From positions 1 to 41,613 of the IMG/VR virus record IMGVR_UViG_3300034073_001383: a DNA stretch of 41,613 nucleotides. One strand, 5' to 3'. The notes beneath the pieces were generated by a model. The model was not told the origin of the DNA and did no database searches. It worked only from the letters and a program-made list of their open reading frames with translations. Shown here piece after piece: positions 35,620-41,613 of this stretch; the first letter of the stretch is position 1, and each line of letters starts with the position of its first letter. The stretch is from a virus. Both the position numbers and the translations under genes were made by a program.

Positions 35620-36386
35620 GATCCTGGGGCACTCCATGCAGTTTTGGGCTTACCATTGGCGGTGTAATCGCCGACGTATTGAAACACTGGGGACTGAAGA
35701 TCCTTGCCGGGCCAGACCGAGACGTACTCGCCGTGCCCGATCGAGACGCGAGGCGTGACATAGACGCGGTTGCCGGCGGCTCGGAACTGACGCCAAAAGT
35801 GAATGTCGGCGTCTACCCGCCCGTCGCCGTACTCGCCCTTGTCGTTCGGCTGGTCTTGAAACCAGGGTTTCGGCGTTCGCTTGAGAGCCCGAGTCGATAT
35901 GAGCGTGCAGCCGAAATGAGCACTATCGACTTCCTGCACGGGCTCGGCGAACCAACTCATCGGAAGCTCGGTAGACCCGCCCTCGGGCGGCTTGTCGAGC
36001 GTGCCGGGTAACGTGAACATCGGGCGACCGTCCTCCCTCTTCACTTGCAGCGGAGCCAACGCGTCGCACTGGAAAGCCATCGCCAGGGCGACGAGCTCGG
36101 AGACTTCCCGCTGCCCCCAGAACGAATCGAAGTCAGTCGTGAGGATGAACTCGGTCGAGTCGATGAACTGCTCCATGCACCGCTGGAGCACTTGCCCCCA
36201 GAGAGCTCCCTGCCCGAGCGTCGGGCGAATGCCGAGCGGCATGAGTGCTTGAGCCCAGCCGAAGAGATTCGCGAGCGGGCCGAAGCGCGGGCCGCTCATC
36301 ACGCACTCGATCCGAACATCGACATCCGTGCCGCCGACCTTGACGATCATGGAGCCCTCAAAACAGAGATGGCGGGCACGGCTCAT
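35616..36386 (-). CDS. Glycosyltransferase-like protein inside the head operon
   Basis: The 256-residue protein has a Rossmann-like part and a DxD-type metal site, FILTTDFDSFWGQREVSEL, with CDALAPLQVKREDGRPMFTL and DGRVDADIHFWRQFRAAGNR next, as in GT-A enzymes. A glycine-histidine pair (SIGHGEY) sits near the end. Finding it between the decoration protein and the connector suggests it glycosylates virion proteins. The fold assignment rests on motifs only; a nucleotide-sugar donor cannot be named. Confidence 0.6.
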   Translation of the reverse strand: MSRARHLCFEGSMIVKVGGTDVDVRIECVMSGPRFGPLANLFGWAQALMPLGIRPTLGQGALWGQVLQRCMEQFIDSTEFILTTDFDSFWGQREVSELVALAMAFQCDALAPLQVKREDGRPMFTLPGTLDKPPEGGSTELPMSWFAEPVQEVDSAHFGCTLISTRALKRTPKPWFQDQPNDKGEYGDGRVDADIHFWRQFRAAGNRVYVTPRVSIGHGEYVSVWPGKDLQSPVFQYVGDYTANGKPKTAWSAPGS

Positions 36387-36425
36387 GCCGCACCCGCCAT
36401 CTAATCTGTTGAGGCTGTCAAGCGA

Positions 36426-36854
36426 TCAGCCGGAATACTTAGCGAGCACGCCCTTGGCGGAAGCCGACTCGGGGCCCTGCTCACCCTTGCCGAGCCGAGC
36501 CACGATCGTGGTGGCGAGGCTGGAGGCGGGGGTGGCGTCCACCTTGAGGTAGCGGCCCTTGCCACGGCAATCGACATCGAGCCGCACCACGCTGGGCTGG
36601 GCCGTCACGGCCACGCTCGCGGCGGGAACCGCCACGGTGTACACCGACGAGCCCGCCGTGTTGGTGTCGCCCTGCGAGAGCGTCAGCACGTTCAGGATCG
36701 ACGCCGAGGTGTTCGCCGGGGTCGCCGAGACCGCCACGACCACATCGACCGACGCGTAGTCATAGCCGAGGGTGTCGATGGTCAGGGTCGCGGTGCCAGC
36801 CGCCGAGGTCACGGTCGAACCCACGACCGTCTTCGTCGCTTCGAGATGGTTCAC
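36426..36854 (-). CDS. Probable head decoration protein (142 aa)
   Basis: The start is GTG 36854 after an AGGAGA ribosome binding site. The protein is strand-rich, with VVGSTVTSAAGTATLTIDTL and YASVDVVVAVSATPANTSAS, and then AVAVTAQPSVVRLDV-type strands, consistent with a beta-sandwich. It follows the major capsid gene by 28 bases, the usual place for a decoration or fibre-like head protein. No named family. Confidence 0.7.
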   Translation of the reverse strand: MNHLEATKTVVGSTVTSAAGTATLTIDTLGYDYASVDVVVAVSATPANTSASILNVLTLSQGDTNTAGSSVYTVAVPAASVAVTAQPSVVRLDVDCRGKGRYLKVDATPASSLATTIVARLGKGEQGPESASAKGVLAKYSG

Positions 36855-36882
36855 TGTCAGGAGTCTCCTAGAGGGTCAGGGT

Positions 36883-38235
36883 TCAGGCGAACTTGAGGGC
36901 AACGATCGGGCCAGCCTTCGTGGTCGAGCCCAGGTCGTGAGCGACCATCGCGACGCGAGCGGTCGCGAAGGTCAGCAGTTGGTCATATTCAATGAAGCGG
37001 GACGCGTCGGTCTTCACCGTCACTTCACGCCGCAGACCCATCGTGGCAGCCTGCGAGAGATCGCCGAACAGGCAGGCGACCTTGCCCGTGGTGCCGGTCA
37101 GAGCCGACTCCAGGGGATGCACTGTCACGACAGGGTATCCAAGGAACGAAGCCCCGGCACCGCCAGCGACATCGGCGACGTTGTTGCCGCCGGCAGCCAT
37201 CATCAGCCGCAGCATCGAGGAACCGTATCCAGCGGCAGAGATGTACCACTTGGCATTCCGCCGACTGTAGACCGGCAACTTCGCGACCACGTTGGTGAAG
37301 TCGAGAAGGTCGAGTGTGCCGAAAGTCGTGTTGCCGCTGTCGGCCGTCACAACGCTCTCGGAGTGAGTGCCGTCCACAATCGCGGTCGCCACGCCCACAG
37401 TGCCGTGGTACGGGTCGCCCGCCCCGGTGCCGACCCAGCCGGCGTTGTCGAACGCTTCAGCGTAAGCCTGGGCGATCTCGACCGCCATCGCATCGGCGAG
37501 GTCGATCACAGAGTCTTCCATGAGGCTCATGGGCACCCTGTTATCGACGCCCCACAGTTTCGCGACGAGCTGGATGTTGTCGAAGGTCACGTCGGTCGAA
37601 GTCGGGGCGGCGTTCTCGCCGATCGGCTTCGCGGTCAGACCGCCGGTGCGACGGGCAATGAGCAGCGTGTCGCTGTTCATCGTCTGCACGCGGGCGTTCG
37701 CTTGGAACGAACCGAACTCTTCGACCAATCGCACGATCTCCGATGACAGTTCGTCATTAGAAAGCACACCGCCGAGCGAGTTGATGCCGCCGGCCTGAGC
37801 CCGGCTCTGCACGCCGTGATCGAGGCACCACCGACGGGCCTCCTCGTCACCGAGCAGCCCGGCCTTGATCGCCATGCCGGCGCGATAAGCCCTCTCCTCG
37901 CTGCGGAAGCCCCGGAGGGGACGAGACGCCTTCGGAATCGCAAACACGCTACGCTTCTCCACGACGGGGGTCTCCTCGGTGGCTTCGACCTTCTTCGCAG
38001 GGGCGGCCCGCTCCAGCACACTGCGGAGCTCCAGTTCCTTCGCCTGCACTCGCTGCAAGAACTCAATCCGCTCGCGGAGCTTGTCGGCCTTCGCCTCCAG
38101 GCTGCGGAGCGAAGCCTCCTGCTCTTCGGTCATGGGCTCGGCGGGAGCCTCGCCCTCGGGCGCGTCCTCGGTCATCGCCTCCATCTCGGCAACGACGGCG
38201 GCCAGTTCTTCGAGCAGTGCCTTGATCTTGTCCAC
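36883..38235 (-). CDS. Major capsid protein, HK97 fold
   Basis: The 450-residue protein has an N-terminal delta (scaffold) region of about 100 residues, MDKIKALLEELAAVVAEMEA then EASLRSLEAKADKLRERIEF, in coiled-coil pattern, that the prohead protease should remove. The core follows with GGINSLGGVLSNDELSSEIV, a long E-loop, TFDNIQLVAKLWGVDNRVPM, and the P-domain helix YAEAFDNAGWVGTGAGDPYH, ending near RVAMVAHDLGSTTKAGPIVA. The start is GTG 38235, eight bases after AGGAG. A GTG start at the most-expressed gene is unusual but the ribosome binding site is good. Confidence 0.95.
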   Translation of the reverse strand: MDKIKALLEELAAVVAEMEAMTEDAPEGEAPAEPMTEEQEASLRSLEAKADKLRERIEFLQRVQAKELELRSVLERAAPAKKVEATEETPVVEKRSVFAIPKASRPLRGFRSEERAYRAGMAIKAGLLGDEEARRWCLDHGVQSRAQAGGINSLGGVLSNDELSSEIVRLVEEFGSFQANARVQTMNSDTLLIARRTGGLTAKPIGENAAPTSTDVTFDNIQLVAKLWGVDNRVPMSLMEDSVIDLADAMAVEIAQAYAEAFDNAGWVGTGAGDPYHGTVGVATAIVDGTHSESVVTADSGNTTFGTLDLLDFTNVVAKLPVYSRRNAKWYISAAGYGSSMLRLMMAAGGNNVADVAGGAGASFLGYPVVTVHPLESALTGTTGKVACLFGDLSQAATMGLRREVTVKTDASRFIEYDQLLTFATARVAMVAHDLGSTTKAGPIVALKFA

Positions 38236-38322
38236 GAGGATCGCTCCTGTATTCGGGGTCGCGGCGACGCACTCGCGTCTCGCCTATCCCGAACCTAGGA
38301 GCCGTGCCCCGAAACCATGCAG

Positions 38323-38505
38323 TTAGGCACGTTCGGCAGTAAAAGACTTCCGCCGCACTTCAGCGGCGGGCACGATCTGCTTGTCGGTGCAGCCGCACCG
38401 CGAGCACCGCAGATAGCGAGTCTGATACTCGCCGCTGCGAACACTCGACGCGACGGCGTACTTGCCATCGCGGCACCGGGGGCACGAATCGCCACTAGCG
38501 GCCAT
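38323..38505 (-). CDS. Small zinc-ribbon protein (60 aa)
   Basis: The protein has CPRCRDGKYAVASSVRS and RYLRCSRCGCTDKQ: two CxxC pairs about 20 residues apart, a zinc ribbon. It overlaps the protease stop by 11 bases and sits before the capsid gene. Such fingers occur in many phage head operons with unknown function. Confidence 0.75.
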   Translation of the reverse strand: MAASGDSCPRCRDGKYAVASSVRSGEYQTRYLRCSRCGCTDKQIVPAAEVRRKSFTAERA

Positions 38506-39154
38506 GCTGCCTCAGATACTCGCGGATCTCGGCGGCACGCGACCGGGCGAGCGACCGCCTCGCCGCCTCCACTTCCCGCTGCTGCCGGTACTGATCGAAT
38601 GACCGCTGGGCGACCTTCACATCGGCGTCGGGATACGCAGGAAACGTCACCGGCCCGACATCGAGCAACGAGTCGATCCGCTGAATCGTCCGCACGCTGC
38701 GGCCGTCCTCTACCGCCCACGAGTCGCCGCCGCTTGGCACGGTGAACGAGAACGACGAGCCCTTGACGATGCCCGCCTGGATGTTCGAGGCGATGTCCCG
38801 CCCATAGGTCGTGTCGGGCACCGGGAACTCGTACCGCAGCCCGACCTCATCGACCGTCATCCGCAGCGTGCCAGGGTATCGGGCGAGCGGGTAGTTCGGG
38901 TCGTGATTCCAGAGAGCCCGCGTCTCCAGCGGGCGACGCCGGCCGCGACGCTCGGCGACGATGCCGAAGGCACCGGGATCGATCCGCTCCACGAAGTCGC
39001 CAAGGTCGAGGGAGAGCACGCCGAACTTCGCGGCGTAGCCCACAACCCATTCACGCTCGCTGCCGTCATCCTCGCTGCGGCTCTCGACCGCGAGCAGCGG
39101 CACCGCCGACTCGATCTCGTCAATCGCCAAGGAACGTCGTTCGATGTTGCCCAT
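38495..39154 (-). CDS. Prohead protease (HK97 / S78 type)
   Basis: The start is ATG 39154, after AGGAGC; the frame upstream continues into the adjacent truncated gene. The 219-residue protein shows VGYAAKFGVLSLDLGDFVER, the catalytic His in ALWNHDPNYPLARYPG, and Ser in KGSSFSFTVPSGGD, with the strand ending LLDVGPVTFPAYPDADVKVA typical of the family. It would cut the delta region of the capsid protein during maturation. The C-terminus is a basic helix. Confidence 0.92.
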   Translation of the reverse strand: MGNIERRSLAIDEIESAVPLLAVESRSEDDGSEREWVVGYAAKFGVLSLDLGDFVERIDPGAFGIVAERRGRRRPLETRALWNHDPNYPLARYPGTLRMTVDEVGLRYEFPVPDTTYGRDIASNIQAGIVKGSSFSFTVPSGGDSWAVEDGRSVRTIQRIDSLLDVGPVTFPAYPDADVKVAQRSFDQYRQQREVEAARRSLARSRAAEIREYLRQHGR

Positions 39155-39238
39155 GATGCTCCTGCCCTCCTCGTCGGCGGCGTTTATCTGCCGCACCAGT
39201 TTGCTTGACCAATCTTGTCCAGGGTCGCCGCCCCAAAG

Positions 39239-39517
39239 CTAAAGTGCCCAGGCGATGCGGCCGGCTGATGGAAAGCCGTCCTCGCCTGGGCTATAGCCCT
39301 TTCCTTGCTTGTCGATCTCGTGCCGATCGAAATAAGCCTTCATCCGCCGAGCGGTCTCGGGGCTGATGTTCACGCCATTCGATAGATCGCGGGCGCGAGC
39401 AACACCAACGGCGGTTCCGCCACGACCGTACTCGTCACGCCACGCCAGGCCGCGAGCGGCTTCTTCGCGAACTCCACTTGGGGGCGTGAAGTCGATGTGA
39501 TCGTACCTAGCCGCCAC
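39239..39517 (-). CDS. Small head-operon protein interrupted by an amber codon before its conserved end
   Basis: GTG 39517 lies within the end of the portal gene. The 92-residue product, VAARYDHIDFTPPSGVREEA and then YGRGGTAVGVARARDLSNGV, ISPETARRMKAYFDRHEIDK and YSPGEDGFPSAGRIAWAL, matches a small conserved protein often found in phage head operons, which normally goes on with WALWGGDPG and a basic end. Here TAG follows WAL, and the same frame continues LWGGDPGQDWSSKLVRQ and on into the prohead protease. So the gene appears shortened by about 20 residues, or read through at low level. Confidence 0.75.
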   Translation of the reverse strand: MAARYDHIDFTPPSGVREEAARGLAWRDEYGRGGTAVGVARARDLSNGVNISPETARRMKAYFDRHEIDKQGKGYSPGEDGFPSAGRIAWAL

Positions 39518-41387
39518 GGCGTCGCCCCTTTCGCTTCGGCTTGCCGTAGGAGTTCTCCTCAACCGGCGGCGGCTCGGGCAGCGGGTCAATCTTCGTGAGC
39601 GTCAATACCTTGTGCCCGACTTGCGTCTCGGTCGGTCGCCATCCGCCGCTCACTTCCTCGTAAACCGTGATGAGGGCGGCGGGGTCTTCCTCGGTTGCGT
39701 CGATCGTGAAGTCGGTGCCGGGGATGTCCAGCGTGCCGTAGTCCATGACGTGATCGATCCGCCCGCGAGCACGACCACCCGAGGAATCCCACGACACGAA
39801 GTCGCCCTCCGCGACGCTGCCGGGGGCGGCACGCTGCGAGGTTTCCTCGGGGGCGGCAGCCTCGGGCTCCGCAATCGGCTCGGGGGCTGGAGCCTCGCCC
39901 GGCATCGCGACCGGATCGGTATTCGTGCCCGCGATGATCGCGTTGACCGTCGAAGCCGGGATGCCCGGGAACGCGGCGGCGATGATCGCCTTCGCGCCCT
40001 GTTCGTTCAGTAGCCCGGCGTTGTATTGAGCGACGATCTCCAAAAGGCTGGAGACCTGGGCGCCGTTCAGCGAAACGTCGGCGATCTGCGGCCCCTCTTC
40101 CGCCTCGACCGGAGCGGCATCCGCGACAGGCTCGGGAGCCGGGGCGGTCTCGTCCACCACGATCTCCTCGACCACGGTCGCCGGCACTTCGGGCTCGGCT
40201 GCCGCCTTCTCCAGCGTGGTCATGTTGAGTTGCACGAACCGCGTGTCGCCGCCTTCGACGGGATTCATGTTCTCCCAGCTTCTGATCTCATTGACAGAAG
40301 CGACGCCCAAGTTCCACAACGTGTTGTAGTACGCCGAGCGGGTCGTGGCGTCGGCACGCAGGAAGCCCCGCGTGTCGAACTCCGCGAAATACTCGTCATC
40401 GCCGTCGAGCAAGTCGCGAGCGATCGAAGACTCAATCCGACGCAACCAAGGCATCAACCCGTTCGTGAGGAAATCTTGCGATTGCTGCTCAATATTTGAA
40501 AACGAGCTTCTGGTCAAATCGCCGACGAGATGTCCGGGCACGCCAAAGATGCGAGTGCATTCCTCGACTGCGAACCTCCGCGCCTCCAGGTACTGAGCCT
40601 CCTGGTTGTTCCCGCCGAGCTCAGTGACTTTGAGCCCGCCCTGCAAGACTGCCGTTCTATGACTTCGGTCGGGGCCGCGATGGGCGCGTTCCCATTGGTT
40701 CCGAGTGTTCTCGGCAGCCTCGGGCGAAAGCATCTGATCGGTGGAGAGGATCACGCCGGGCCGGGCACCGTTGCCGAAAAAGGTCGCCCCATGAATCTCC
40801 AGAGCCCGAGCCAGCCCGATCGCGTCGCGGGCGAGCTCGATCATGCTCATGCCGTTCACGCCGTCATCCGACATCCCGCGTACCGCGAAAATCGCATCTT
40901 GCGTGTAGACGGTCGAAGTACCCGACGCCTCGCGGTAGGTGTACCGGAGCCGGTAGTTCTCCAGTTGCTCGGTCTTGACGCGGCTCGGGTGCAGCGGAAC
41001 GATCTCGCTGATCTGACCGCCGCTGTAGACCTTCTCATCGAGGGAAAAGCCATGCGTGAGCAAGTGCAGCATCATCTGCTCTCGCCACTCGAACGAGGTC
41101 TGCCACGAGTTCGGCTGCGTGTGCAGGATGCGATAGAGCGGATGCTCGCGGGCGATCTCTTTCCCGCCACCCGGCAGCCGGCGGTACAGATGCAGCGGGA
41201 GCCCGGCGACGCTGGTCGAGAGAACGCGGATGCTAGCCAGCACCGTGGTCGAGCGGAGAGCCGTCTCGGCGTCCACCTTCACGCCGGACGGGTTGCGGTT
41301 GCTCGACGCCCAGCCGCCCGACTCATAGTCCCAGTTGCGGGAATCGTCGCCGGGGAGCCAGAGGATGCGGGTGTTCGGTGCGATCAT
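39507..41387 (-). CDS. Portal protein with C-terminal extension and HVA1/Tudor-like domain
   Basis: The 626-residue protein has the HK97-type portal core: DAETALRSTTVLASIRVLST, REHPLYRILHTQPNSWQTSF, EWREQMMLHLLTHGFSLDEK, the wing and stem GNGARPGVILSTDQMLSPEA and FGVPGHLVGDLTRSSFSNIE, and NLGVASVNEIRSWENMNPVE. The core ends near residue 400. Beyond it are an acidic linker, a helical domain (LNGAQVSSLLEIVAQYNAGL and AKAIIAAAFPGIPASTVNAI), another linker, and VAEGDFVSWDSSGGRARGRI with GTDFTIDATEEDPAALITVY, which resembles the hypervirulence-associated (HVA1) Tudor-like domain. It forms the dodecamer through which DNA enters. ATG 41387 overlaps the terminase stop. Confidence 0.93.
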   Translation of the reverse strand: MIAPNTRILWLPGDDSRNWDYESGGWASSNRNPSGVKVDAETALRSTTVLASIRVLSTSVAGLPLHLYRRLPGGGKEIAREHPLYRILHTQPNSWQTSFEWREQMMLHLLTHGFSLDEKVYSGGQISEIVPLHPSRVKTEQLENYRLRYTYREASGTSTVYTQDAIFAVRGMSDDGVNGMSMIELARDAIGLARALEIHGATFFGNGARPGVILSTDQMLSPEAAENTRNQWERAHRGPDRSHRTAVLQGGLKVTELGGNNQEAQYLEARRFAVEECTRIFGVPGHLVGDLTRSSFSNIEQQSQDFLTNGLMPWLRRIESSIARDLLDGDDEYFAEFDTRGFLRADATTRSAYYNTLWNLGVASVNEIRSWENMNPVEGGDTRFVQLNMTTLEKAAAEPEVPATVVEEIVVDETAPAPEPVADAAPVEAEEGPQIADVSLNGAQVSSLLEIVAQYNAGLLNEQGAKAIIAAAFPGIPASTVNAIIAGTNTDPVAMPGEAPAPEPIAEPEAAAPEETSQRAAPGSVAEGDFVSWDSSGGRARGRIDHVMDYGTLDIPGTDFTIDATEEDPAALITVYEEVSGGWRPTETQVGHKVLTLTKIDPLPEPPPVEENSYGKPKRKGRRRGG

Positions 41388-41613
41388 AGGATCAGGATGG
41401 AGGGTTCGGCGGCGGGCTTGTTCGTGATCTGCGAAGACTCCCAGCCACCGAGAGCGAAGATCAGAGCCACGATCCCGTCGATGCGACCCGTGCTCTTCTT
41501 CTTCACCGGCCGCACGTCCTCAAAGGCGTTCGTCTCCACGGTCACATTCGCGGCCATCCACGACAGCACGGGGTTGCCGCCGTGGCGGATTCGGCTCTGA
41601 AGCACGAGCGATT
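41384..41613 (-). CDS. terL: Terminase large subunit, C-terminal end (cut by window edge)
   Basis: Only the last 75 or so residues are in the window. They contain RIRHGGNPVLSWMAANVTVE, RPVKKKSTGRIDGIVALIFA and a tail ending PSILIL, the typical end of HK97-type large terminases: the NPVLxWM and STxRIDGIVAL blocks belong to the nuclease domain. The ATPase part and small subunit must lie beyond the right edge. The stop overlaps the portal ATG as ATGA. Confidence 0.92.
   Translation of the reverse strand, partial: SLVLQSRIRHGGNPVLSWMAANVTVETNAFEDVRPVKKKSTGRIDGIVALIFALGGWESSQITNKPAAEPSILIL

Noticed and set aside
39239-39241. General amber-codon reassignment in this phage
   Set aside because: TAG ends the portal, the major tail protein and several other genes here, so the genome uses TAG as a stop.
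1-41613. tRNA genes or CRISPR arrays
   Set aside because: No cloverleaf-like sequence and no regularly spaced repeat array seen by eye in either strand; a software search would be needed to exclude weak tRNAs.

Overview
The window is a GC-rich, gene-dense piece of a temperate tailed phage (or an integrated prophage) with a siphovirus-type, HK97-like virion. The evidence is the order terminase large subunit, portal, prohead protease, HK97-fold major capsid, head-tail connector and adaptor, tail completion, tail tube, two tail chaperones with a lambda-type frameshift signal, and an 877-residue tape measure. A tyrosine integrase and a small excisionase-like protein indicate lysogeny. The window is probably not the whole genome: the terminase is cut at the right edge and another gene is cut at the left edge. 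The host cannot be read directly. The GC content, lipoprotein signals with Gram-negative-type lipoboxes and the style of several small proteins make a Planctomycetota host a reasonable guess, but this is inference from family resemblance, not proof.

Nearly everything is transcribed leftward (minus strand), and most genes overlap by 1-4 bases (ATGA, GTGA, TGATG), so they are translationally coupled. From right to left: (i) 41613-31360, packaging, head and connector genes, tail tube and chaperones, including a glycosyltransferase-like gene inside the head operon; (ii) 31367-25708, tape measure, distal tail and structural proteins, and a glycosyltransferase-like protein; (iii) 25669-23257, a small HExxH protein, a DNA-binding protein, a metallophosphoesterase and a MazG/Nmad1-like protein; (iv) 21876-23194, the only confident plus-strand genes: integrase and a membrane-anchored cargo protein, closed by a strong convergent hairpin; (v) 21672-17722, the control region with an excisionase-like gene, strong leftward promoters, a repeated operator motif, an LPD29-like protein, a RecA-like ATPase, an SSB-tip protein and an HNH-like protein; (vi) 17553-7692, DNA metabolism: SNF2 helicase, two DNA methyltransferases, a second tyrosine recombinase, a ParB-like protein, a DUF3102-like protein, a PD-(D/E)XK nuclease, a replication initiator containing iterons, a LexA-type winged helix and a sliding clamp; (vii) 7627-1, an accessory or lysis region with an S1 serine protease, RusA, glycosyltransferases, a papain-like cysteine peptidase and several small membrane or lipoproteins.

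The most interesting points are: a 26-bp perfect palindrome with the arm/6-bp-core/arm layout of a tyrosine-recombinase site, close to a second recombinase and a ParB-like gene; an embedded origin-like element (three 11-bp iterons beside a 35-nt homopyrimidine run) inside the replication gene; an operator repeat in the spacer of a near-consensus promoter and again as a tandem pair; an in-frame amber codon that cuts a conserved WALWGG segment ahead of the prohead protease; and a left arm with two different peptidases and several membrane proteins but no recognisable peptidoglycan hydrolase.
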